The position numbers and the translations under genes were made by a program. A stretch of DNA of 64,000 nucleotides. Origin: CAZKWG01 sp964615375. Lineage in GTDB: Bacteria; Myxococcota_A; UBA796; CAZKWG01. Of this stretch, positions 8,364 through 15,665 are shown one piece after another. Numbering within the stretch: position 1 is the stretch's first letter; the number at the start of each line of letters is the position of its first letter. The stretch covers positions 41,483 through 105,482 of the forward strand of contig CAZTOW010000034.1 of the NCBI GenBank assembly GCA_964615375.1. Direction: 5' to 3'. The notes beneath the pieces were generated by a model that saw only the letters and a list, made by a program, of their open reading frames with translations, made no database searches and was not told the origin of the DNA.

Positions 8364-11218
8364 GCGAACATCTCCCGGAGCAGGCTCAGCTCGGGCCCGT
8401 CGCCCTCCAGCGTCGAGCGCAGAGCCTCCTGAGCGCGCGCGTGGACACGCGCGATCTCGACCAGATCGTTCAAGCTGCGATCAGGGGCGCTCTCTCGCAG
8501 CCGGTTCAGGGCCTGCGCCCTCCGCTTGACCTCGTCGAAGCCCCCTTTGAGGTTTTTCCAGGCTGATCCTTCGGGATTTTTCAGGATCACGTTCTGCTGC
8601 CGCCAGTGGCGCTGCACCTCGCCGGCGACGACGTCTGGATCGGCCCGCCTGAGCTCGACCTCGACCTCCCCGGGGGGGCGTCGGTCCGCCTGCATCTGCG
8701 CGAGGCGCGCGCGCCACCAGGCCCGAAAGCCGTCCTGATACTTCTGGCCAGCGTTCTTCCAGTCGTGGTGGGCACGGATCTCGTCGATGCCCAGCTCCAT
8801 CTCTCGGATCAGGCCCTCGACACGAGAGAACGTCTCGAGCTCCCAGCCCGGATCGCGCTCGAACTCGAGCCAGCGCTTCAGCTCGGGGTGTGTGGTGCTT
8901 TGCCTCTGATGGAGCGTGAAGAGGCCTCTACCCAGCCGATATTCCGTACGCGCGCGCCACCCCGCGCCGAGGAGCGCCAGCGCCGGACCCGCGTCGTGCC
9001 CGCTCCAGGCGCGGTCGACCTCGGGCACGGCCAGCAGCCCGGGCGAGCACACGCCGAGGCGCGCCTCCTTCGCGATCACCTTCAGCGTCAGAGTCCGCAA
9101 CAACCTGTGGGAATCGGGCCCCTCCACCGTTGCCGATCTGCGCTGGGTAGCGATCAAGGCGAGGAAGGCCTCCGCCACCCAACCCTGCCCCTCCAGCGTG
9201 GAGACGAAGGCGCGGAGCAGGCGTGGATCCAGGTCCCCGGTCTCGCGCAGCCAGAGCCCGAGCGCGCGCAGGGCGCGGTCGCCCCCCGCTGGCGCGAGAT
9301 CGAGGAGGGCGCGCCGAAGGATTGCCTCTCCCCGGCGCCTCGCGAAGAGCGCGCACAGCTTGGGGGAGGGCCTCCCGGGCTCCCCGGCGAGCGCGAGGAT
9401 CCGAGCGCCGATCTTCTCCTGGAGGCTGTCGAGAGCCCCGAGTTCGAGCTCGTCCAGCAGGGAGAGCTGGCGTTCGGCCTCTTCCCCTACGCCCAGATCA
9501 TCCGGGCTGAGTCCCTCGTCGAGCGCCCGCGCCCAGGTGTCCGACCACAGGCGCTCGCCGATCTCGGAGAACAGGTCCAGCTGCTCCTCGGGGCTGGTCG
9601 CGAGGGTACACAGCAGCTCGTAAGCGCTCCAGAGCACCGGCTGGACGATGACGTCGAGCGACACGCCCAGGCGAAGCACGTTCCGCAGCGCTCGCGCCCG
9701 ATCTTTCTCTGGACGGGCGTCCTCTTCGACCAGCACGCTACGGCAACGCTCCAGCAGCCAGTCATGTCGCGCCTCTACGGCGTGGAGGACCTCCTGCAGG
9801 CGATCCACCTCCAGCTCCCCGCGCATCAGGAGCGCATCCAATGTAGACCGGCGAAGCTGCTCTTCTACACGAGGCAAGCCCCGCTCGACCTCCTGGCGAG
9901 CCCCGGACTCCAGCCATCCGCGGATCTCTGCTAGCGACTCCTCCAGGAGCGCGGCGTCAACGTCCGGGATCCGCCCGAGCCGATCCCGAATCGACACCAT
10001 CTGCGCCTCGACCGCGTCGATTGCGCGCCCCAGCACGAGCTCCGCGGCGCCGCAGCGGTCCTCCCAGCCGCAGAGCGTGCCGGCCCCGCCTGGCTCCGGG
10101 AGCTGAAGGTCCCAGTCTCGAGCCAGAGGCCACAGCGCGGCAAGGAGCGCCCCCCAGGCTCCGTGTGCACGCTCGGCCAGCTCCTCCTGTTCACGAGCGC
10201 GCTCCACCAGCACCGCGGGTGGTGTCCTGGCGGCGTCAACCCGCTCTACGGCCTGTCTCCAGGCCAGGAGCACCGCGCGCAGCCGCTCCAGAGCCCGCCG
10301 CGCCTCGCGAACACCCGGATCAGCAACGGCCTCAGCGATCTGCTCGACGACGGGGCCCTCACCGAGGAGCGCGTTGATGCGCTCCACGAGCCGCCGGTAC
10401 GCGCGCAGCAGGTCGGCGAACTCACCATCCGGGTCCACCACGATCTGCTCGCCGAAGGCGGCGCGTCGGTCATAAGGCAGTCGATCGTCACCGTTCAGGT
10501 GCCCGAGCTCCGCGAGCTCCTGTCGCGCGCGCCGGAGCCAGCGCTCGACCTGATCCCCGTCCGTCTCCTCCACACGGCTCGGCACCAGCATGAGCTCCCG
10601 CGGCCGGTGTGCAGCCTCCGACGCCATCCTTCGCCGGATGGCCTGCGCCACTCGCAGGGTGCCGCTAAGCCCCTGCTCGTGCAGCGCGAAGAGCACGATC
10701 ACCAGATCGGGGAGATAGAACGTGCAGATGCTCGCGACGTCCGTGATGCCCGTACGGCTGTCGATGAGCACATCATCGACCTCCAGCGCACGGAGCGAGC
10801 GGCGCAGATACTCGAGGAAGGAGGATCCTTCACGGCGAGGTAGCCGGTCCCAGTCCAGACCGGCGACCCGCGCGGGGTAGGCGTCGTCCATCCCCCCCGC
10901 TAGGAGAACCCGAACCTCTCCGCGACGCAGGTACGGGTGTGCACAGCGGACCAGCCTCTCGGAGAGCTCAGGAGGCGCGGGATCAATCTCCCAACCCTCG
11001 ACCAGCTCCAGGAAGCCCCCCTCCTCGCGATCGCTCCAGGGCACGCCATCCGCCGGGCGAAAGTAGCTGTGGAGCCCCGGCGACTCCAGATCCAGGTCCA
11101 GGCAGACCACGCGCCGCCCTTCCCCCTGGTTGGCGAGCTCCACCGCGACATTGGCGACAGCCTGTGTGCGACCTACTCCTCCCTTGTAGGAGTAGAAGGT
11201 GATCAGACGCGGAGCCAC
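8360..11218 (-). CDS. KGGVGR-variant MinD/ParA-like ATPase with long helical C-terminus
   Basis: A 952-residue protein. The GTG at 11218 is preferred over an in-frame TTG at 11251 because AGGAG lies 7 bp upstream and the product then starts seven residues before the first strand. Residues 1-280 form a SIMIBI-class ATPase: deviant Walker A YKGGVGRT (11-18) in which the usual GK[ST] lysine is Arg, then VCLDLDLESPG, the DSRTGITD switch and a DLVIVLFALHEQG strand. The remaining about 670 residues are charged alpha helices with no known fold seen. This KGGVGR architecture is known from annotated genomes as a variant ATPase, often beside STAND/AAA proteins in predicted conflict systems. It overlaps the upstream gene by 16 bp and the downstream ATPase by 4 bp, so the set should be co-translated. 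Confidence 0.82.
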   Translation of the reverse strand: MAPRLITFYSYKGGVGRTQAVANVAVELANQGEGRRVVCLDLDLESPGLHSYFRPADGVPWSDREEGGFLELVEGWEIDPAPPELSERLVRCAHPYLRRGEVRVLLAGGMDDAYPARVAGLDWDRLPRREGSSFLEYLRRSLRALEVDDVLIDSRTGITDVASICTFYLPDLVIVLFALHEQGLSGTLRVAQAIRRRMASEAAHRPRELMLVPSRVEETDGDQVERWLRRARQELAELGHLNGDDRLPYDRRAAFGEQIVVDPDGEFADLLRAYRRLVERINALLGEGPVVEQIAEAVADPGVREARRALERLRAVLLAWRQAVERVDAARTPPAVLVERAREQEELAERAHGAWGALLAALWPLARDWDLQLPEPGGAGTLCGWEDRCGAAELVLGRAIDAVEAQMVSIRDRLGRIPDVDAALLEESLAEIRGWLESGARQEVERGLPRVEEQLRRSTLDALLMRGELEVDRLQEVLHAVEARHDWLLERCRSVLVEEDARPEKDRARALRNVLRLGVSLDVIVQPVLWSAYELLCTLATSPEEQLDLFSEIGERLWSDTWARALDEGLSPDDLGVGEEAERQLSLLDELELGALDSLQEKIGARILALAGEPGRPSPKLCALFARRRGEAILRRALLDLAPAGGDRALRALGLWLRETGDLDPRLLRAFVSTLEGQGWVAEAFLALIATQRRSATVEGPDSHRLLRTLTLKVIAKEARLGVCSPGLLAVPEVDRAWSGHDAGPALALLGAGWRARTEYRLGRGLFTLHQRQSTTHPELKRWLEFERDPGWELETFSRVEGLIREMELGIDEIRAHHDWKNAGQKYQDGFRAWWRARLAQMQADRRPPGEVEVELRRADPDVVAGEVQRHWRQQNVILKNPEGSAWKNLKGGFDEVKRRAQALNRLRESAPDRSLNDLVEIARVHARAQEALRSTLEGDGPELSLLREMFA

Positions 11219-11958
11219 GCGGCTGCTCCTCGCGTAGAGACGGGCCTCCAATTCTGACGCAGGCCGGAGACAGTCTCCTCCTCATCGTCCTCGGGTATGC
11301 TCACCCTCGTCGGGTTGTGGAGCATCTGCCGCACATGGGAGTCCTCTTTGACGAAGCGGATCAGCCGCGGGAGCCCCCCCTCCCGCTGAGCGCGCATCAG
11401 CTCATCATGGAGCGCCCCCCGCCCCAGCTCGGTCAGGGCCTCCTCTCGGTCCAGGATCAGCGCCGAATCCGTCCCTGGCGTCAACCGAAGGAGGGCGAGC
11501 TGCGCGGCGACGGCCAGAGACTCCCTCACGCCAGCGCGCGCCGCCATCCCGAGCGCGATCTCTGCCTCCACAAAACGCCCCCGCTCGATGAGCTGCTCGG
11601 CCCGCGAGAAGGCGCGGCTGGACTGCGCCTTCAGACGCATCTGGAGATCCGCCGGCTCCAGGAGCTCCGGGGGGCCTCCTGGCTCGAGCAACATCAACCG
11701 CGCGGTGGCGCTCGCGGGCAGGGCCACCGCGAGGCGCAGCGCCTCCCCGTCTTCGAACCAACCCTCCACGGTCTCGCTTTCCTCCTCCACCACCGTCGGG
11801 CCCGCCGCGTCGGGTCGATGCTCCGCCACCGGGAGATAGAGCCTCCCCTCCCGGTCACGGTAGATGGGCGCGAGCCGGAGTGGGAGCAGATCCTCGCCGC
11901 CGATCATCGTCGTGCCGATGATCCAGAGGTCGGCCCAGCGTGGAGAAGAGGTGCTCAT
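11203..11958 (-). CDS. Small protein of the KGGVGR operon, unknown function
   Basis: A 251-residue soluble protein. The ATG at 11958 overlaps the upstream stop (ATGA, 11955-11958). Residues 1-115 look like beta strands with Pro-rich turns, starting WADLWIIGTTMIGGEDLLPLRLAPI; residues 115-200 are helical (RAFSRAEQLIERGRFVEAEIALGM, TPR-like); the last 50 residues (FVKEDSHVRQMLHNP...) are charged and may be disordered. No catalytic motif or export signal was found. By position it is likely to be an adaptor between the first gene product and the two ATPases; this is inference from synteny only. Confidence 0.65.
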   Translation of the reverse strand: MSTSSPRWADLWIIGTTMIGGEDLLPLRLAPIYRDREGRLYLPVAEHRPDAAGPTVVEEESETVEGWFEDGEALRLAVALPASATARLMLLEPGGPPELLEPADLQMRLKAQSSRAFSRAEQLIERGRFVEAEIALGMAARAGVRESLAVAAQLALLRLTPGTDSALILDREEALTELGRGALHDELMRAQREGGLPRLIRFVKEDSHVRQMLHNPTRVSIPEDDEEETVSGLRQNWRPVSTRGAAAWLRV

Positions 11959-12800
11959 TCTCGGTCCCCGAGACCCAGGGCGCGGATCACGAACTCCCTT
12001 ACCCGATCCGCGGGGGTCTCACTGACAGCATACTCTATCAGCTCCACGCCTTCCCCCTTGAGGCGGAGTCGGTGGGATCGAAGCGCGCCCCCAGCATGCT
12101 TGGGCAGCACCACGGCCAGCAGCGCCGGCCGATCCAGCGACACTGGACCGGGAAACCGAGCCTCAAAGCAATGATGTACGACACTCCCTCCTGGCGTACG
12201 CATCGGGTCGGCCAGTCGCGGAGCTCTACCTTGAAGCCAGTCGAGCGCGTCAGCATAGCGCGTGGCGACATAGTGGACGAGCCAGGTGCGCCACTCCGGG
12301 GCCCCGAGCGAGCTGGCCTCGATGAGCGCAGCGAGATCACCTGGGCTCATGTGAGCCCTGTGGTGCTTCACCATGGAGCCGGTGTCCCAGGGACACACGC
12401 GCATGTCTCCCCTCTCCACCGCCTCGGCAAAGATGAATGCGACCACCTTCTCGGGGTACAGCAGCCCAGAGGAGAGGTAGACGTGCGAACACCAGCCGAG
12501 GAGGCGCTCCGGATCGGAGGGCGGCCTGGGTGGGCTCCATCGCTCCCGAGGCAGAAGGGCGCGGGCCGCGAGCGCCTTCAGCGCCCCGTCCGTCGTTCGC
12601 GCCCCATGAATCAGGGGAATACGGTGGAGCGGAGACGCCCGAACAAGGCTCACATGCATCTCCTCGGGGATCAAGGTGCCCTCCCAAAGAGAGCGCAATT
12701 CCTGGAGGTGATCGTCGAGATGCCGCATTTCCGCATGGATAACCTCGTCGATGAGGGGACACAACCTGAGAGAACGCTCCGCCCCCCTGTGTACCGACAA
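11955..12800 (-). CDS. First gene of the KGGVGR operon, candidate effector or sensor
   Basis: A 281-residue soluble protein not recognised as any known family. The frame's only upstream start is TTG 12800; an in-frame ATG at 12728 would shorten it by 24 residues, and neither has a good ribosome site, so the start is uncertain. A compact central region carries many polar residues that look catalytic rather than structural: GWCSHVYLSSGLLYP, then AVERGDMRVCPWDTGSMVKHH, then WLVHYVATRYADALDW. The C-terminal part has strands and two His-rich turns (GSVVHHCFEARF). Conflict operons often place the variable effector or sensor first, before the NTPases; that role is only an inference here. A palindromic operator-like site lies 86 bp upstream of the TTG. 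Confidence 0.6.
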   Translation of the reverse strand: MSVHRGAERSLRLCPLIDEVIHAEMRHLDDHLQELRSLWEGTLIPEEMHVSLVRASPLHRIPLIHGARTTDGALKALAARALLPRERWSPPRPPSDPERLLGWCSHVYLSSGLLYPEKVVAFIFAEAVERGDMRVCPWDTGSMVKHHRAHMSPGDLAALIEASSLGAPEWRTWLVHYVATRYADALDWLQGRAPRLADPMRTPGGSVVHHCFEARFPGPVSLDRPALLAVVLPKHAGGALRSHRLRLKGEGVELIEYAVSETPADRVREFVIRALGLGDRE

Positions 12801-13041
12801 GGATTCTACAAGGACGCAGCACCAGAAAAGGCGCCATCATCAAAGAATATCCAGAACCATATGAGAATCTTTCTCAGCACCTTGCTTGACATGGCAAGAG
12901 CTGCTACCGTTCATGCAGGTTATCTCTCCCGCCGCTCGCCCCTGGCCGCTCCCCGCGGCCCCCGCCCTCCCGAGCCCCCGCCGCTCGCCCAGGGCTCCCC
13001 TCCCGCCTCCCTCCCTCCTGCCTCCGAAGACCCGCCCGCCG
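12801..13041. promoter_or_regulatory. Divergent intergenic region between KGGVGR operon and parA
   Basis: About 240 bp without a convincing gene. It is clearly more AT-rich at 12840-12920 than its surroundings. It holds an inverted repeat GAGAA-TCT-TTCTC (12863-12875) and the dyad CTTGACATGGCAAG (12885-12898), which contains a perfect TTGACA. The frame running into parA through this region is Pro/Arg/Ala-rich and looks non-coding. Promoters for both directions are expected here, but no convincing -10 was found at normal spacing. Confidence 0.5.
12886..12897 (+). promoter_or_regulatory. Dyad operator candidate TTGNCATGNCAA, copy 1
   Basis: TTGACATGGCAA, an imperfect palindrome centred on CATG and extended by C and G to 14 bp. 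It is 86 bp upstream of the KGGVGR operon start and 145 bp upstream of parA. The same 12-mer occurs at 24412 and, inverted, at 46628. Confidence 0.5.
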
Positions 13042-13839
13042 ATGCCCCACCTGCTCGCTGTCGCCAACCCCAAGGGCGGGGTCGGCAAGACCACCACCGC
13101 CATCCACCTCGGCGCCTCGCTGGCCAGCTCGGGCTATCGCGTCCTGCTGGTCGATCTCGCGCCGCAGGGCAACCTGACGAGCGGGCTCGGCGTGGATCGT
13201 GAGACCACCGAGCTCGGCAGCGCCGAGCTGATCTTCGGCCTGTGCGACCTCTACAAGGCCGCGCGCCCCACGCCCTGCCCGGGGCTGGACCTGCTGCCCG
13301 CCACGCGCTCCCTGGTGGGCGTGGAGGTGGAGATGGCGGGGCTCCCCAGCCGCGAGCTGCGGCTGCGCGGCGCGCTGCGGCAGGCGGGCCACTACGACTA
13401 CGTGGTGATGGACTGCGCCCCCAGCATGGGGCTGCTCACGGTCAACGCGCTGGCCGCGGCGAACTCAGTTGTCGTGCCGCTCACGGGTGAGTTCTACGCG
13501 ATGCAGGGCCTCTGCGACGCGCTGCGCACGGTCGCGGCGGTGCGCCAGGGCCTGAACCACCGGCTGGAGCGCGCCGGAATCCTGCTGAACAACATCGACC
13601 GTCGCAGCCGGCTCGGGGCCGAGGTGGCCCAGCAGGCCCGCGAGGTCTTCGGGAACGAGGTCTTCGAGACCGAGATCCCGCGCGACGTCCGCCTGGTCGA
13701 GGCCTCCAGCTTCGGCCTCCCCGTGGGGCTGCACGAGCCGAGCTCGCGCACCGTCGAGGCGTACCTGGCCTTCGCCCACGAGCTCCTCGCCCGCATCCAG
13801 CCGCCCGCCTGGGCCAGCCTCGCACAGGAAGCCTCATGA
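13042..13839 (+). CDS. parA: Chromosome-partitioning ATPase ParA (Soj family)
   Basis: A 265-residue ParA/Soj ATPase that moves ParB-parS complexes during chromosome segregation. The start is set at ATG 13042, which gives MPHLLAVANPKGGVGKTT with the deviant Walker A KGGVGKTT at residues 11-18; upstream codons are Pro/Arg-rich and unlike ParA. Further motifs are VLLVDLAPQGN (DLDPQGN with Ala for the second Asp), VVMDCAPSMGLLT (Walker B/A'' region) and LTGEFYAMQGL. It overlaps parB by 4 bp (ATGA), so it is translationally coupled. No obvious Shine-Dalgarno precedes the chosen ATG. The surroundings (parB, bactofilin) support a chromosomal rather than plasmid partition system. Confidence 0.93.
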   Translation: MPHLLAVANPKGGVGKTTTAIHLGASLASSGYRVLLVDLAPQGNLTSGLGVDRETTELGSAELIFGLCDLYKAARPTPCPGLDLLPATRSLVGVEVEMAGLPSRELRLRGALRQAGHYDYVVMDCAPSMGLLTVNALAAANSVVVPLTGEFYAMQGLCDALRTVAAVRQGLNHRLERAGILLNNIDRRSRLGAEVAQQAREVFGNEVFETEIPRDVRLVEASSFGLPVGLHEPSSRTVEAYLAFAHELLARIQPPAWASLAQEAS

Positions 13840-14699
13840 GCCGACCCTCCCTGGGCCGCGGCCTCGCCGCGCTGATCCCCTCCGATCTGCTGGCCGTCTC
13901 GGACTCGCCGCGAGGCGCGCTGCGCATGGTGCCGCTGGATCAGATCCGGCCGAACCCGGAGCAGCCGCGCATCGTGTTCAACGGCCCGGCGCTGGAGGAG
14001 CTGGCGGAGTCCATCCGTGAGCACGGGGTGCTCACGCCGCTGCTGGTCCGCCGGGACGAGCGTGGCGGCTACGTGCTGATCGCCGGCGAGCGTCGGCTGC
14101 GGGCCTCGGGCCTGGCCGGAATGGACGAGGTCCCCGTGTGGGTGCGCGAAGACGTGGGAACACGCGAGCAGCTCGAGCTGGCCCTGGTGGAGAACCTGCA
14201 GCGCGAGGACCTGGACCCCATCGAGACCGCCGAGAGCTACCGGCGCCTGGTGGAGGACTTCTCGATGACGCAGGAGGCGGTGGCGCGCCGCGTGGGCAAG
14301 GACCGCGCGACCGTGGCCAACGCCATCCGCCTGTTGAAGCTCCCGGAGTTCGTGCTCCAGGAGGTGCGGGCCGGACGCATCAGCGCGGGCCACGCCAAGG
14401 CCCTGCTGGCGCTCCCCGACGAGACCCGGCTCAAGCTGGCTCTCCAGGAGATCCTGACCCACGACCTCAGCGTGCGCAGCACCGAGAAGCTGGTGTCCAC
14501 CCTGCTCAAGCCGCGGCAGCGCCGCGCGGGCGAGGGCCCGGCCACCTCCGCCCGGCTCCTGGACACGCTCACCCGCGCGCTGGGCGCCCGGGTCAAGGTG
14601 CTGCCGGCCGCGCGCGCCGGGCGCGGGAAGATCGTCATCGAGTACCACTCCAGCGAGGAGCTGGAGCGCCTCGTGTCCCACATCGCCTCGGATCGCTAG
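13836..14699 (+). CDS. parB: Chromosome-partitioning protein ParB (CTPase/parS binder)
   Basis: A 287-residue ParB/Spo0J. It starts with the conserved LGRGLAALIP segment; the CTP-binding GERRLRA motif is at residues 84-90, LVENLQREDLDPIETAESY follows, and the helix-turn-helix MTQEAVARRVGKDRATVANA begins near residue 148. A C-terminal dimerisation region ends ELERLVSHIASDR. It binds parS and spreads as a clamp, with ParA as partner. It overlaps parA by 4 bp and the bactofilin start by 1 bp. No parS site of the usual form was seen by eye in this window. Confidence 0.95.
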   Translation: MSRPSLGRGLAALIPSDLLAVSDSPRGALRMVPLDQIRPNPEQPRIVFNGPALEELAESIREHGVLTPLLVRRDERGGYVLIAGERRLRASGLAGMDEVPVWVREDVGTREQLELALVENLQREDLDPIETAESYRRLVEDFSMTQEAVARRVGKDRATVANAIRLLKLPEFVLQEVRAGRISAGHAKALLALPDETRLKLALQEILTHDLSVRSTEKLVSTLLKPRQRRAGEGPATSARLLDTLTRALGARVKVLPAARAGRGKIVIEYHSSEELERLVSHIASDR

Positions 14700-15046
14700 T
14701 GGCCGCTCCACCGGACAGCCCCTTCGGGGCCGTCTTCGGGCCCGGCACGCACCATCGGGGAGATCTGAGCTTCGAGGGGCGCGTGCGGGTGGACGGCACC
14801 TTCTCCGGGCGCCTGTACACGGAGGACGCGCTGGAGGTCGGCGAGGGCGGGCGCGTGGAGGGCGAGGCGGACGTGGCCAGCGCCATCATCGCCGGGGCCG
14901 TGATCGGGCGTCTGCGCGTGCGCGAGCGGCTGGTGCTGGAGTCCACCGGGGTGGTGGACGGGATGCTGGACGCGGGCGTGCTGGAGGTGCGGCCCGGGGC
15001 GCGCCTCTCGGCGGTGGTGCGCGTGCTGGGAGAGGAGCTGCCGTGA
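14699..15046 (+). CDS. Bactofilin
   Basis: A 115-residue polymerising cytoskeletal protein with the DUF583/bactofilin beta-helix pattern: a short Pro-rich tail, then regular turns such as DLSFEGRVRVDGTFSGRL, ALEVGEGGRVEGEADV, AVIGRLRVRERLVL and VLEVRPGARLSAVV. It starts at GTG 14699, overlapping the parB stop by one base, and ends overlapping the kinase start by 4 bp. In Myxococcus xanthus bactofilins BacNOP position the ParABS system at subpolar regions, and the operon with parAB here suggests the same job. The short length fits a single-domain bactofilin. Confidence 0.88.
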   Translation: MAAPPDSPFGAVFGPGTHHRGDLSFEGRVRVDGTFSGRLYTEDALEVGEGGRVEGEADVASAIIAGAVIGRLRVRERLVLESTGVVDGMLDAGVLEVRPGARLSAVVRVLGEELP

Positions 15047-15642
15047 GGCCCTTCGTCGTCAACCTCGGCGGCGGCACCGCCAGCGGCAAGACCACGCTGG
15101 CCCGCCTGCTCGTGGAGCGCACGGGCGCGCTCCACCTCTCGCACGACCGCTACTATGTGGACGTCCCGGAGCCCCAGGGATTCAACTACGACCACCCGGA
15201 CGCGCTGGACACCACGCGCCTGGTCGCCGATCTCTCGGCCTTGCGGGCCGGAGACGCGGCGGAGCTGCCCGTCTACGAATTCCGCACCCACCGCCGCCAG
15301 GCCCACACCGAGCGGGCAGAGCCCTGCCCGATGATCGTGCTGGAGGGCATCCTCTCCCTGCACGACCCGAGGCTGCGCGCGCTCTCCGACCTGACGGTCT
15401 ACGTGGACGCCGCCGACGACATCCGGCTCGCCCGCCGCGTGCTGCGCGACGTGGTCGAGCGCGGGCGCAGCGCGGACGGCGTGATCCGCCAGTACATGGC
15501 CACCGTGCGGCCCATGCACCTGGCCTACGTCGGGCCGAGCCGCGAGCACGCCGACATGGTGGTGAGCGGCGAGGGCCCGCTCGAGGACAGCCTCCAGAGC
15601 CTGCTGCACGCGATCCGGGTGGCGGGGGGGCCGGTGGGCTGA
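15043..15642 (+). CDS. udk: Uridine kinase-like P-loop NTPase
   Basis: A 199-residue phosphoribulokinase/uridine kinase family protein with Walker A GGGTASGKTT (residues 9-18), LSHDRYYVD, FNYDHPDALD (substrate loop typical of Udk), PVYEFRTHRR, MIVLEGILSLHDPRL (Walker B) and RLARRVLRDVVERGRS (lid). It should phosphorylate uridine or cytidine to the monophosphate in pyrimidine salvage. It starts at GTG 15043 within the bactofilin stop (GTGA). The coupling to parAB-bactofilin is unusual for a salvage enzyme. The gene symbol rests on family similarity only. Confidence 0.85.
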   Translation: MRPFVVNLGGGTASGKTTLARLLVERTGALHLSHDRYYVDVPEPQGFNYDHPDALDTTRLVADLSALRAGDAAELPVYEFRTHRRQAHTERAEPCPMIVLEGILSLHDPRLRALSDLTVYVDAADDIRLARRVLRDVVERGRSADGVIRQYMATVRPMHLAYVGPSREHADMVVSGEGPLEDSLQSLLHAIRVAGGPVG

Positions 15643-15665
15643 CCCCCCGCCTCAGAGCCCCTGCC

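Noticed and set aside
12886..12910. Sigma-54 promoter (TGGCA...TGC) before parA
   Set aside because: The GG and GC elements are 8 bp apart rather than 10, so the -24/-12 spacing fails.
12801..15642. parS site near parAB
   Set aside because: No sequence close to TGTTTCACGTGAAACA or GTTCCACGTGGAAC was seen by eye; it may lie outside this window.
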